From Flaccisagitta enflata (taxonomy: Eukaryota; Chaetognatha; Sagittoidea; Aphragmophora): a DNA stretch of 64,000 bases. The DNA is taken from the NCBI GenBank assembly GCA_965153355.1, contig OZ231126.1, positions 104,718,001-104,782,000 on the forward strand. Direction: 5' to 3'. Positions 1-11,560 of this stretch are shown piece after piece; the stretch's first letter is position 1; the number at the start of each line of letters is the position of its first letter. The notes below the pieces were generated by a model that saw nothing but the letters and a program-made list of their open reading frames with translations, was not told the origin of the DNA and made no database searches. Both the position numbers and the translations under genes were made by a program.

Positions 1-436
1 ATTAGATTTAAAATTTCATGCTCTTTCAAATGATGTGGTCAGATCTTATGTAAAATGTGTCATTTTCACACCATAGTGGCATATCTCAAGTGTTAGGTAT
101 GCATTGGGAACAAATTTGGGGGTGTTTGCAGATTGATACGCTCCAAGAAAAATTTTATTTCTCTGCTTAGGATCAAACCAATAACATGAAAATGCAGGGG
201 AATGTCCCTCAAGTAGTTGTCCATCAAATGGCAAAAGAAAAATGCTTAATGTTCAAGAAGAATTAGGTTAAAAATAAATATCATAATGTTCAGTTTTAAA
301 CGAAAAAAAGAAAAAAATTCGGGAAGGGGTAAATTTGATTTTTATACCATTTTTTGATTATTCATCATTTGCGCAACAAGTTGAAATTTTTTGTGTATAC
401 TGTGGGATTGCTAACGGTCAATGAAAACTCATAATA
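1..436. other. No gene recognised
   Basis: AT-rich sequence. A 62-codon open frame on the minus strand (46-234) has a balanced amino-acid composition and could be a fragment of an exon, but I recognise no family and see no convincing splice sites. Nothing else is supported before the inverted-repeat element that starts at 437. Confidence 0.3.
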
Positions 437-1079
437 CCGGGTGGTCAAAAAAAAAGTGACCAAGCTAAAATTTTCTCTAATAGGTTTTGAATTTTTTTTA
501 TAAGTTAATATTTTAAAAATCAAGTATAGTGTACAAAAAGAATAAACTTTTTTGATTTTTTCAAACAAATAACTATATAAGTATAAAAAAGTAAAATGTT
601 TGCATAGATCAGTAATAACATAAATATCAGCTAATTTGAAAAAACACATACCTTAACTTGGTAATGTCTTATATAAACACAATTAATTGTAAGTCTCCAA
701 GCTTTGGTTAAAGAGATTTGAATAAAAAACAAAAGAATGTTTTTAAGAAGTATTTTTTGTTTTGTTGTATGCATGTATTTTCAAGATTTTTCTTAGATTT
801 TTTTCAAGGTTTCGAGTTATCTTTAACTATAGATAGTGAATCTATAAAAAATTTTTGATTTTTATACGAAAATTTTTTTCAAAAAATCAAAGCGGTCCAA
901 AATTAAATTGAGTCAATTGTAAATAGCTCCAAATATAAAAAAGATATACAGAAATTACAATAATGAAAAAAATTCTCCTGCACCATATCTTTTTAGCAAA
1001 AAAAGAATTTTTTTCATAAACATTTCTTTATAAAAGATATAAGTAAATAAAAAAAAAAACTTTTTTTTTGACCACCCGT
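437..1079. mobile_element. TA-flanked MITE, CCGGGTGG terminal repeats
   Basis: A 643-bp element with terminal inverted repeats. The left end reads CCGGGTGGTCAAAAAAAAAG, and the right end is its complement apart from the outermost base. It is flanked by TA on both sides (435-436 and 1080-1081), as expected for Tc1/mariner-type insertion. The interior is AT-rich, with only short open frames and no transposase motif, so it is most likely non-autonomous. A related element lies at 53430-53972. TIRs and TA duplication are seen; the superfamily is inferred. Confidence 0.75.
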
Positions 1080-1446
1080 TATCATATGATAAGACATTTC
1101 TTAGATTGTTTTGCTTGCTATTTTTTACTGGAGACAGAATGCAGACAAGCCAAAAAGAGCATTTTGACAAAATTTTTAGACCCCCAGAGGTAAGGAGGGT
1201 CACAAAAAATGGTTTGAAATTGTTATGAATGTCTTTGAACCATTTGATTTGTATATAATGATGTATCTGAAGCTTGGGCTAACATAGACGGGCAGATTGT
1301 TGGGCCCTCCAGCTTTCTGCAGAACCGTGACATTTACTTAAAGGAGTAAAAATCGAAAAGATGACCATGTTTGTTTATTCAAAATTTCTTCATCCTCGTT
1401 TTTGTTTTGGGCTTTAAGTTTCAACAGCATAATCCTGTGTAGTTTA

Positions 1447-2423
1447 CAGAGTCTTCAATTGCAACTGACTTATTCTAAATTGATGGTGTGCCTCTCATAG
1501 TCAACATTTTGATTTTTTCTTTTTTCCCTCTTATTATTCATCATCTGATGTTTTTTGTATCAAAGTTTCAAGGGTTTTTGTCAAACCGCTTGCCTGTAGC
1601 AAAAATTTCAAGTAGTCAGGGTATTCATGGTTGTAACCAAAGAAATCATCTCTTTCATGACATCTTTTTTCAAACAGCCTTCATTTTTGAATGGTTTGAG
1701 CAACAGAAGTTCAATTGGTCCAAAATGAAAGATAATTTTATGATGTTATTGGTGTCATGTCAGTCTGTCAGTGACTTGGTAATACCGTCCACATATCCTT
1801 TTTTAGGGTTATCTGACCACTGCTTATCCAGCCATTCCATGAACTCTTTTGGCACTGGCAAGACATTGCTGCCCCAATGAGTAATAAACCACTTGTGCCA
1901 CTGCTCCTGCTCTCTTGCACTCATATGAGACTGGGAATGAGTCTGGGGGTGATGTGTCTATGACTTGTTCAAACTACTTCAGATGGAACAATGTGTCGAT
2001 ATCTTGTTGCCATGTGATGACCTCGAAATCAATTTCTGACAAAGTGTTTTCCAAACCCACAATTTTATTTATAGTTTGTATATGATAATTATAGCAATCT
2101 ATATTTGTTTTTTTACCACTTGAAAGTAAACGAAATTATGTTTGAGACCTATGAGTCATCTCTGGCTCTAGCCAATCAAAATGAGAGCAATATGAAAAAA
2201 AAAATGTCAAAACAAAAAACAATTCTTTGAAAGTCACAACCATGGGTACCCGATCTACTTGATATTTTCGTAACAGACAAAATATTTGATAAGAACCTTT
2301 AAGATTTTTATACAAAAAACATCAGACAATATGCTATAAGAGGAAAAAAAGAAAAAATCACAATATTGACTATGAAAGGCACACCATCAATTTAGAATAA
2401 ATCAGTTGCAATTGAAGACCCTG
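1447..2423. mobile_element. TA-flanked element with ~145-bp inverted repeats
   Basis: A 977-bp element. Its left end begins CAGAGTCTTCAATTGCAACT and the right end is the complement with scattered mismatches. Similarity between the arms continues inward for about 145 bp. TA lies outside both ends (1445-1446, 2424-2425), consistent with a Tc1/mariner-like insertion. On the minus strand about 1930-1785 is open with coding-like composition (a W- and K-rich stretch), but it stops early and I cannot assign it. The plus-strand open frame 1488-1880 mostly reads through the left inverted repeat and is not treated as a gene. Probably a decayed or non-autonomous copy. Confidence 0.75.
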
Positions 2424-2441
2424 TAGGATAATCATACATCA

Positions 2442-2789
2442 ATTATCTATTATTTATTATTTATTATTCATTATCTATTATTTAATTTTCAGTATTTATT
2501 ATTCATTATTTATTATTCATTATTTATTATTTGTTATTTATTGTTTATTATTTATTATTCATTATTTATTATATATTATTTATTATTTATTATTTATCAT
2601 TTATTATTTGATATTTTTTATTTACTATCTATTATTTATTATTTATTATCTATTTTTTATCATTTATTCTTTATCATTTATTATTTATCATTTATTATTC
2701 ATTATCTATTATCTATTATTTATCATTTATTATTTATTAATTATTATTGATTATCTATTGATTATTATCTCATTAATTATTTATTTATG
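2442..2789. repeat. Imperfect ATT microsatellite
   Basis: About 350 bp of degenerate (TTATTA)-type repeat, mixing TTTATTAT, CATTATC and TATTATC words. It begins 19 bases after the right end of the preceding inverted-repeat element. The long open frames across it reflect base composition only. Confidence 0.9.
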
Positions 2790-3204
2790 AGAATAAATCA
2801 AAATATTGGATCATAAATTATAAAAGAAATTATTCAAAAAGCAGATGAACAATTCAAAAGAGAAAAAGAATCAGTATTAGCTGAATCAAAGAATGTCAGC
2901 ATATTGATTCATCCCACTGCATTATGCCAATTAGATCCTCAAAAAAAATTTACTAATTAACAGAAGATCAATAATTTCTGATAAAATTTTTGATGAAAAT
3001 AGTTAAGGTCCTAAAATTAAGCACTCTATATTCAATGAAGAGAGTGAAAAAAAAAAACTTTTGCTATGTGAAGCACCTAATTGTCACATCCCCCACCTAC
3101 TACTTCACCACATTTACACTCAAAAAAATAATGGAAAATACAATAAATGTTTATTGTCGTGTTGTATAGTTACGGAGATTATTGTATTTGCCAAAAAAAT
3201 GCCT

Positions 3205-3270
3205 AGTTGTTCAGAATTGTACAGCAGTTGTACAGAGTTGTACAGGAGTTGTATCGAATTGTACAGAGAT
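3205..3270. repeat. Short tandem repeat, GTTGTACAGA-like
   Basis: About six imperfect 11-12-base units of the type AGTTGTACAGA in otherwise unique sequence. The surrounding stretch 2790-4700 shows no other supported feature: several short open frames lack coding character, and the rest is AT-rich intergenic DNA. Confidence 0.7.
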
Positions 3271-4776
3271 TACAAGAAAAGTATGGCCAAAAAACGCGAT
3301 TATACACCAGTTGTATAAAGAAAACAACAATTGTAGCTACAATACTATAAATGTGAAAAAAAACGACAATATATGAATATTGTTTAGTTGGCTTTATACA
3401 ATTATTGCAAAACAAGACCAGCTAGAATACAACTATTGCGCCCAAAACGAACAACAAGTAGTAAAAGAGGACGAGCTTAGATTTGATTTTAGAGTGTTGG
3501 TCAAATTGAAAAGATCTTGCTACTGATAAGGATATTTCTTGCTAGGCTTGTGTAGTGTAAATTGTAGTGTCGATTTGTGGAAGGGTTGGTTATAGGGAGA
3601 CTGGATGGGTGGAGGGACAGTGGGATTGGGGAGTGGGAAGTAAGAAGTGGGAAGTGGCTTGTGGGAGAAAGAGACTTGAGTGGGAGGTCGTTCGATTGGG
3701 GAATTTGGTCAAAGAAATTTATGTAATTTAAAGTTTGGATAGTGATTTAAGTCTTGATCGCTCGAGAAAGGAAGATTGAAGTGGAAAGCACTTGAGATAA
3801 GAACGTTGCGAGAAGGAATAGTCATTTTAGGTCTTGATAAGAAGATCAGAAATTTTTTTTTTAAATTTCATTGTCTTATTTTACATATCCCTTCTTCAAC
3901 TGCACACGTAAATCTATATTACACGTGTACCATAAAATGCCCCATGCAACTCTATATTACAGAAAAAAACTTTGCCAAAAAAAGGAACCAAAGTTTTGAT
4001 ACATGGGTCTTTTGAGCCCTGTAGGGTATTTTGTAGTGTCAAATACGAGGTGACCAAATAAACATACCTGGTATGATGTACATAGTTATTGTAGAAAAAT
4101 CTTACTTCAAGGCAGCTAATGTGAACCTGTTTGGTGTTGAGGTAAAGATAGAAACAATGATACTAAAGTGTTGATTTATTTTTTATGTCGCTCTCTTTGT
4201 CTCTTTCAGGAAGAAAATTGTCTTCAAAAGGATCTCGCTAAATAATGGACTTTGAAACTGACTAGATTATCTGACGTTTGTGTGATTCTTACTCTTTCAC
4301 TAACCCAATTTTCCATCGCTCGTGAACAAATTGAAATAAAGAATACAAAGTTCATTATGATTTACCTTTCATTTGATTCTAAATTTAGATTTTAGCCTAA
4401 GGAAAACTCTTTTGAAAAAAAGAGTCTTATAAAAAGGCCGTCATAGTCATTAAGAAAAATATATAAAATCCACAGCAAGCGCACACAAAAAAAAAGAATT
4501 CTAAAGATAAGGGAAAAAGTAAAGATAAAATAACCGGAACCCGGTCCCGCAAAATTTTTTGCAATATAAGAGTGGGCAGGAAATCGCAGAGGCGGAGAAA
4601 GAGCGAGTAAGGGGCACAGCGTACAAGTTATACTAAAAAAAAACATGTAACTTTTCTATTTTTATTTTATCTGAATTGGGAAAAAAAAAGAATCTTTTTC
4701 TTTTTTTAAACTACATATTGGTAACACAATTGCTAAATAATATTGACTTTGAGACTAATTTGAATCTACTGATTTG

Positions 4777-5410
4777 TCATATGCATTCTTGAAGGCGTTC
4801 AGGGAAGTTGATTGTCCAATTTCCGATGACAAACTGTCTTTCATCTAATGTAGTCAAATGAAGTTTTTGCAATCTTTCAGGGTAAGAGCCATGCACATCA
4901 CTCATTCGCCGAGTGGCTCTATGCTGTATGGATTCAAGCGCATTTTTGTCCTGCATGAGCCATGGGGCCCATGTGGATATGGCATATTCAAGATGAGGGC
5001 GCACAAATACTTTGTAAATTTGTAACATGATGTCCTTTGTGTAACACGTAAATGCTCGGTTTATTCTTCCTAAGACCTGATTTGCTTTTTTTGCGGCTGT
5101 TGCACACTGCACACTTGGTTTGCACGAGTCATCAATCATGACACCAAGGTCTTTTGTCCTGTCTATCTTTTCTTATAAGGAGATTGTATCCAGCAATTTG
5201 CAAAAGAGAATTGTCAATGTTTGGATTAGTCCACGATTCTGTTATTGCAATCACATCTGGGTTATTTTCAAATGAAACTGCTGTTAGCTCACTGATTTTT
5301 GAAACAATGCTCCGTGCGTTTGTGTAAAACAACTTAAGTTGCGTGAGATTTGTTTTTTCACATTCTTGACTCAGTAGTCTGCCGGAAGACCGATGATTAT
5401 GTGGTCCCAT
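4777..5410 (-). pseudogene. LINE ORF2 remnant: endonuclease start fused to RT tail
   Basis: The frame at 5410-5132 contains FYTNARSIVSK and a segment with DVIAITESW, typical of the first strands of LINE apurinic-type endonucleases. The frame at 5139-4777 contains KKANQVLGRINRAF, then FVRPHLEYA followed by ALESIQHRATRR and YPERLQKLHL, typical of the C-terminal end of CR1/jockey-like ORF2. The catalytic endonuclease residues and the RT palm are absent. The two parts are in different frames and meet at about 5140-5165. Non-functional. Confidence 0.8.
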
Positions 5411-6171
5411 TCGTTTTTTTCCTCTTCATTCATAGATACGTTTTTTGCATCTCTAACAGCTTTCAGTTCCTCAGAAACTTTTTTGTCATTCTCGCGTTGT
5501 AACTTGGTTCTGTCTTCTGAAATTGAAACTCCACGCCACTTTGGTTTGCCCTTTAGACGTTTCAGGGAGCTCATGATTTGAGCTTTTGCTAACTCAGATT
5601 CCATTTCAATGACGAGAGGCCTCGGCTTGTGGTCAAGTCTGGGGCCGACTCTGTTCCAAATTCTCCATTTGGGAGTTGTGTCTGGATGTGGAAGGCTGAC
5701 AACAATGGGCTCTTGGGTTAGATCCCTGAATAATTGCGTTACTTCATTGGTGTCATGCTGCTGCCTTTCGTGTGCTGTTGCTTGGTCTCCTTCCTTCAGT
5801 CCAAATATGACAATATTTTTCTTTTTCTTTGAGATGGCATCCATCTCTCTGCTAAATGCATCTGCAGAGAGGGAAGAGCCCAGCTTTTCTTTGTTGCTTT
5901 TGATACCCTCCTTCATCTCCTGAAACTCGGTTTTCATCCCTTGAAACTCGTTTTCGATATTGATGACTCTCTGGTTCACATTCCTGATTTCTGTTTTGAG
6001 CTCTGTTTTGGTGTTCGAGATACTTTGATTAACAGCTCTGAATCCATCATTGGTGCCCTTTGTATTTTCATTCATCAGCGCATAGATACCACAAAGTACG
6101 TTGAAATTGGCGGATGTCTTTTGTTTCTCACTCATCTTTTGAAACTCATCAAAGGTAGGGGGCGCCGCCAT
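5371..6171 (-). CDS. LINE ORF1-like protein (coiled coil plus nucleic-acid-binding domain)
   Basis: 266 codons beginning at an ATG. Residues ~40-110 are heptad-like, rich in N, T, E and K (repeated E-F-Q-x-M-K), and look like a coiled coil. A central segment with KKNIVIFGLKEG resembles the RRM-like strand of L1-type ORF1 proteins, followed by basic residues around PKWRGVSISEDRTKLQRE. Such proteins package LINE RNA. The frame is intact, but its pol partner is deleted. The 3' end overlaps the endonuclease frame (5410 downward) in a different frame, as in two-ORF LINEs. Confidence 0.75.
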   Translation of the reverse strand: MAAPPTFDEFQKMSEKQKTSANFNVLCGIYALMNENTKGTNDGFRAVNQSISNTKTELKTEIRNVNQRVINIENEFQGMKTEFQEMKEGIKSNKEKLGSSLSADAFSREMDAISKKKKNIVIFGLKEGDQATAHERQQHDTNEVTQLFRDLTQEPIVVSLPHPDTTPKWRIWNRVGPRLDHKPRPLVIEMESELAKAQIMSSLKRLKGKPKWRGVSISEDRTKLQRENDKKVSEELKAVRDAKNVSMNEEEKNEWDHIIIGLPADY

Positions 6172-6888
6172 TATGATTTGTTTGTGACGTCACGCATACG
6201 GATCGAAGTTGTGTTTGAAACACGTCAAAGTCGATGATGACGATGATGATGATGTGTGAACGGCGATGATGGTGACGATAATGGTTAAAGGATCGAATGT
6301 CAGTTTGAAAGCCGCCGTTGATGACGTCAGAGGATTGCGAGTGTCGAGGAGGTTGTTGCTGATGAAAGATGAAGAGAGAAGGAGGAGGAGGAAGTGGTGG
6401 AGGATGAGGCGAGGAGCGAGCAAGAGGAGGTTGTCGTTGAGAGGAGGAAATAGAGGAAGAGGAAGTGGTGAATGATGAGGAGGATTTTTTCCCAATGTTA
6501 ATTTCAGGATTACTTATTTAATTAATAACTTCAGTATTTCAATTTTTTTGTCGAAATGGTGTATACAGCTGAAAAGTCCAGAATTTTTAGTGTAGATTGA
6601 TATCCGTTTTATTATGATAAGATGCAGTTTTCCCTTCTTTTCAAAGCTTTTTACGGAGAGGGATTTTTTTGCGACTTGCTGTTGACTTCACCTCTTATAT
6701 CGAGATTGCAAGATGTTAAAGCAATGACGATATTTGACAGTAATAACATCTATCGCCACGAAAAAAAGATCATGGATATTTAGAGATATGATTTTGGGCA
6801 GGGAATGAAATAGACGCTCAAATAGTGACATGCAAATAGCCAGACATATATACATACAGATAGACAGATAGCTGGTGTTAGAGTCGCT
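6172..6888. other. No gene; GA-rich and AT-rich spacer
   Basis: The stretch from about 6236 to 6480 is purine-rich with imperfect GAT and GAGGAG words, possibly including the 5' end of the LINE copy. The rest has no supported coding region. A short ATAGACAGATAG-like tract lies near 6850. Confidence 0.4.
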
Positions 6889-7487
6889 TCAAGATTCACA
6901 TATGCGTAGTGACTGTCTCATGTCATTACCACCGGACTGTAGAGATGATGTCATGTTTCCATGGCAATAGACGCTATTTTGAGGTTGGCTATGTGTCAAT
7001 TGGAATGGTTTTGGCAAAGAATCTGGCTCCAAATTAAGTGATTCAGCGTTCAATGCATTTGATGAGGAGCGAAAAGACCTATTCCTGAACGCATAGGGGG
7101 GGGTAAGGCGACTTCGCTGATGGAAGACAATGACGATGCCGAGGGGGGGGTTGGGGCCTTACGCTTACCCCTCTTGCCAGTAGGAATTGATGGTAGTGGT
7201 TTCCTAGAGACCTGATCGTCAGTGAGGGGTAGTCCTGACAAAGGCAGACTTAAGGCACCTGAATCACCGCTCTGTTCGTCCTGAATTGGTAAGGATTGGC
7301 CCTCGTTTTGATTCATTACAGGTCCTGAGATTTGCTTCTTTTTTTCATCGTTGGTAAGGCCATCTCTTGGTTGGGCAGAGAATGTCGAAGTTGATGATCT
7401 TCCGCGCGTGACGGGCGAAGGCGTCGAATTGCTCCCGTAAGGAAAACGTTTGGAGACGCGCAAGTGACTCCTTCCAACATTGGACAT
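6889..7487 (-). pseudogene. Possible proline/serine-rich protein exon with a homopolymer frameshift
   Basis: The minus strand opens at an ATG (7487) and runs 145 codons to 7050. It contains a proline-rich stretch with KPLPSIP, then GKRGKRKAPTPP, reminiscent of SH3- or actin-binding linkers. At an eight-C run on that strand (plus 7096-7103) the frame is lost. With nine Cs the reading would continue for about 65 more stop-free codons of similar Ser/Asn/Pro-rich composition, ending at TGA (6889-6891). That suggests a real exon with either a one-base homopolymer assembly error or a mutation. No family can be named, and an upstream exon junction is not visible. Confidence 0.4.
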
Positions 7488-7615
7488 CTCCTCGTCATTA
7501 CCTTGATATCAAGATATACATTGAAGTACCGTCTTTCTGTCTTTCTATCTTTCTGTCTATCTGCCCTTCTGTCTGTCCATCTGTCTTTATGTCTATTTGT
7601 CCGTCTGTCTTTCTA

Positions 7616-7736
<121 letters not shown>

Positions 7737-8417
7737 GTTCTTAATTTTGTCAAAAATTTTCTTGATAAGAGATTTTCAAGCAAAAAAGATTGCTATAAGT
7801 ACTGAAATTCAATTTGATATCGAACCTGAGCGAGGTTTGAAGTGGTTTGAGCCAAAATTTTTCTTTCTTTTTCTCAATTTTTGGTGAATTTTTCTTCTTT
7901 TTTTTGCTCTTTTTTTTTGACTTCACATCGAGGCTATTTTTGATTCTGCCTGCTTTGCATAATATGATTAAATTTCTATGAAAATCATTCATTTTGGATT
8001 ATGAGCTCTATTTTAAAAATATCTTTGTTAAAAAACAAATGAATAATGAGATAGAGTTGTTAAAAATTGTTTAATGGCTTTTAACAATAACATTTTATAT
8101 CAAATAAATATGAACATAATGAGAAAATTAATGATATATATCAAACAAATTGATCTGTGCCAAAGATGATTTCAGATACAAAAAAGTTTCAAGAACCAAA
8201 AATTACCCAAAAATGACACTATGTAAAGTCCCAGGAAATACTCATAGTATTCTGCTTCGCTTTGACCTCGCGACGACTACGCCCAAAGTAAACCAGGATA
8301 TCCTGAGTGATTTTCATTGGGTTGAATCTTTGTGCGGCGTCCTCCCTCGGGAGAGGCGCCTAACTAATCATGTTGAGGTGAACTAAAGGTGAATTGAGGT
8401 GAATTGAGGTGAATTGA

Positions 8418-8550
8418 ACAAGGCCAAGTAGGCCAATATGGGGCGACATCTTGATCGTCGAATAAATGTGTCACAAATAGACCAAATAACCAACCAACCA
8501 ACCAACCAACCGACGGACAGAGCCAGTTATAGAGGTGCTTTGTTGCACCT
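8418..8550 (+). mobile_element. ACAAGGCC-hairpin family, copy 1
   Basis: The 5' end is ACAAGGCCAAGTAGGCC and the body holds an (AACC)n tract followed by GACGGACAGAG. The 3' end is TTATAGAGGTGC, loop TTTGTT, then GCACCT, forming a perfect 6-bp stem (8533-8538 with 8545-8550), followed by AAAAA. It is very similar to the minus-strand copy at 55352-55472. See the finding on covarying stems. No coding capacity. Confidence 0.7.
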
Positions 8551-8580
8551 AAAAAGGAGAAATCAAGGTTAGATGGTGAT

Positions 8581-9110
8581 TGTCCGCGATCCCCCCTTTC
8601 TTCGGCAGTAGTAGTAAATGCAGAGACGGTTACTGGGTCTGCAAAAATGTTTTATTATAAACAATGAATTATTTATAAACAAGCAATTGTTTACAAGAAT
8701 CAATATGTATCAATATTACAAGCCTTGGAAATGCTTATACCTGCAAAAACTTCAACTCGGTCCTGACTTAGGGGTATCGAGGTAAACAATGATAAAATTC
8801 ATGTATCATTTATCATCTGAAATGGGGAAAATGAGAGAACCATTAGAAACTTGTCAATTTCTTTACCATTGACACATAATAGACGCATGATAGAAAGAAA
8901 TGGATACGAAAGAGACAAATAGACAAGCCATAGATCGTATGTTCTTATAAAGAAAATCTCTCCCGTCCTTAAAGGGAAAATCTGTTTCCGTTTCAATCGA
9001 GTATCAAATTAATGACAAGGCGTCTCACCAGGGTAAGTTAAATGGAAAGTAGGTGAGTTAAATGCATCAAAATAAAAAGAGCATCGCAAAAGCGCGTAGG
9101 AGCGCGCACA
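8581..9110 (-). repeat. 3' LTR of the non-autonomous element
   Basis: Same 530-bp sequence as the 5' LTR with no difference found by eye. The likely poly(A) signal AATAAA (minus strand) lies at 8651-8656, about 70 bases before the LTR end. Confidence 0.9.
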
Positions 9111-9120
9111 CCCCCCACTT
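9111..9120 (-). promoter_or_regulatory. Polypurine tract of the non-autonomous element
   Basis: On the minus strand AAGTGGGGGG sits immediately before the TGTG start of the 3' LTR, as needed for plus-strand DNA priming. This fixes the orientation of the element. Confidence 0.8.
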
Positions 9121-9437
9121 GGAGATGTCAAACATATCCAACACACCCAGCATGTCTAAAATGACCGGAAAATCATTTCCAAAATGAGCCATAATGCGGC
9201 AAAATGCTAAGCGTGACCGAAATGCTAAGGCACAGAAAAAAGAGCTAAGCACAAACAAAAAGGCTAAGCACAAACAAAATGCCAATCTAAAATGAATGCC
9301 AAAATAGAAAAAGATTCTCTCAATTTCAGGCTACATTTAGGGCAACCAGAAAAGACTGGACCAAAATTCATTTTCTCAACTGAAATCTGAATTAGGTTAC
9401 ATGCATGAAATGCCATGTGCAGGAATGATCGAAAATA

Positions 9438-10037
9438 CAGGGTCATCCACCTGAGTTGTCGGATTCTGTTAAGCTTTTACTCCTTCATGCCAAGAGACAT
9501 GGATTTGAAATTAATCAAGTCATAAAGAGTATATATTGACATTTTTTGTATCAAAATTTCAGCCATTTTGGTCAAGAAGTTTGTCTTTTACATAAATTTG
9601 AAGTGGCATGAGTATTTTCACATTTGACATATTTTCCATCAAAAATCAAGCATTCTGTTTGCCGTCATTTTCATTTTTTAAAAATATTTATGCCATAGAG
9701 ATAAGACTGGTCTTAAATGATAGATAAGCTGAGAAACGTTTTAAACTACTTCAAAAACATCACTGATTCAAGCCTTTTTTGGATTGATGATTCAAAAAAA
9801 TTTTCATGTCAACCTGCTCAATTCCTGAAATTCATTGGAAAATCTGCCCATTCCTGAAATAAAAGCTTTATGTTCAAATCCATGTGGAAGGCAAACCACT
9901 TGACCGAAATGGATGAAATTTTGACACAAAAAACGTCAATGTATGCTCTTTGAGACTGGATCAATTTCAAATACATGACTTTTAGCATCTGTGAGTAAAA
10001 GCTTAACGGAATCCGACAACTCAGCTGGATGACCCGG
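9438..10037. mobile_element. TA-flanked MITE nested in the LTR element
   Basis: A 600-bp element with inverted repeats of about 150 bp. The left end reads CAGGGTCATCCACCTGAGTT and the right end complements it with few mismatches (its outer end is CCGGGTCATCC). TA lies on both sides (9436-9437, 10038-10039). The interior lacks a transposase. It was either carried by, or inserted into, the LTR element before the last transposition, since the LTRs still match. Confidence 0.8.
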
Positions 10038-10047
10038 TACCATACTC

Positions 10048-10470
10048 TTAGGCATAAGAATAATGGAGAAAAATGCCATACAAAGGCGCAAAAATAACGA
10101 GGAAAAATGTCATACAAAGGCGCAAAAATAACGAGGAAAAATGCCATACAAAGGCGTATGAATAATGCCATACTTCAGGCCGGGAAATCAAAAGGAATGC
10201 CATACTGTAGGCTGAAGAAAAATGCCATGCTATAGGCCGGAGAAAATTTGGGAAAAATGCCATGCTTGAGGCCGGAGGAAATTAGGGAAAATGTCATGCT
10301 ATAGGCCGGAGGAAATCAGGGGAAAATGCCATGCTATAGGCCGGAGGAATTTGGGAAAATGCCATTCATTTTAGCGAGCTAATCATGAAAGAAAAGACGC
10401 CATTCATATAGGCGCGAAAATTGAAACAAATGCCATTCACTTAGGCCTTGAAAAATTGCCGTACATTTAG
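10048..10470. repeat. Minisatellite, ATGCCATRCTATAGGCCGGAG-like units
   Basis: About ten units of roughly 38-45 bp built from ATGCCAT(A/G)C, a short AGGC(C/G) word and an AAATNAGGGAAA spacer. Early units (10048-10160) carry AAAGGCGCAAAAATAACGAGG instead. Present only in the 3' half of the LTR element; no protein is supported. Confidence 0.8.
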
Positions 10471-10479
10471 GCAACGTAA

Positions 10480-11560
10480 TGTCAATTCTATATGACAAAT
10501 TATGGAAATACAAAAAAAAGATTTATACGCTTTTCTCTGAAGCAAACGCGAAAAATCTATAAACCCATTTTCAATGGAAACATAACTGAAATCAACTTAT
10601 ACATTTCAGCAAACAAATGAATATTGGCGTTGACTTCCCTAATCATGTCACACGCTCAATGAGGAAATAAGCAATCAGAATTATAAGCGTCAGTGACCTT
10701 CTACTAGTCTTAGACTAAATTCAGAAAGCTGAATCAAATTCGTAATCAAATGTAAGCCTCAAAACTTACCAAAAGGAAGAGTTACATATACAATGCAACA
10801 AAAAAGAAAGAGCAAATAGAAATAAACACGTCAAAGGCTTTCAAATAACCATAGACTAATTTCTGAATGCTAAGTTTAAAACGATTTTTTTCTCCGTAAA
10901 TCGACCGGAAAAATCCTTTGAATCCATTTTCAAATGAACAGAAAGAAAGAACTGAAATCTACTTGTCCATTTCAACTCGAAATTCGTAGTCAAATGCAAA
11001 CCTAAAAGTTTACGGAAGGGAAAAGTTACATGTGCAATGCAACAGGGAGGAAAATGTAAACATAAATCCAACGAGAAAAATCTAATCCATTTTCAAACGG
11101 ACAGATGGAACAAAGAACTGAAATATAATTATCCATTTCAGGTCGTAATTCGTGATCAAATGTAAACATCAAAGCTTACCCATAAGTAACATAAACAATG
11201 CTACAAGTGAATAGCAAAAAGAAATTCTAACGTCAATTAGCCTCAAATAGCTGTAGACTAATTTAAAAATGCGAGATCAAAATCAAATGTAAACAACGTT
11301 TACTCAGAAACAAAATAATGCCACGCTTAAATAGAAAGAGCAATCAGAAATACAAACGCCCGTGACTTTCAAATAGCCGTAGACTAATTTCCAATGCAAT
11401 ATCAAAATCGTAATGTATAAACAAATGTAAACATCAATGTTCACTCAGAAAACAAAATAATGCCAGGCTCAAAAAGAAAAAAAGCAATCAGAAATATAAC
11501 CGCCAGTGACTTTCATAAAGCCGTAGACTAATTCCAGAAAGCTTAAAATAGCAGATGAAA
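10480..11560. repeat. Diverged tandem repeats in the LTR element interior
   Basis: Four to six diverged units of about 130-250 bp share CCGTAGACTAATTT, AAGCAATCAGAAATATAA and ATCCATTTTCAAATG words. No long open frame occurs. From 11600 to 12080 I see no repeat or gene apart from a short GCGTAGCAGGAG duplication near 11800. Confidence 0.6.

Larger units (their letters stand above)
4777..6171 (-). mobile_element. Internally deleted non-LTR retrotransposon (LINE)
   Basis: Read on the minus strand, an ORF1-type protein is followed by the N-terminus of an apurinic-type endonuclease, then directly by the C-terminal end of a CR1/jockey-like reverse transcriptase protein. The core of the endonuclease and nearly all of the RT, normally 2-3 kb, are missing. 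The fusion lies near 5160, where the endonuclease frame runs out and a frame resembling the post-RT region opens. This looks like a single internal deletion, so the copy cannot move by itself. Family placement is from motif recognition only. Confidence 0.8.

Noticed and set aside
2541-2790. Two open frames in the ATT repeat
   Set aside because: Composition artefact of a stop-poor microsatellite; Ile/Tyr/Leu only.
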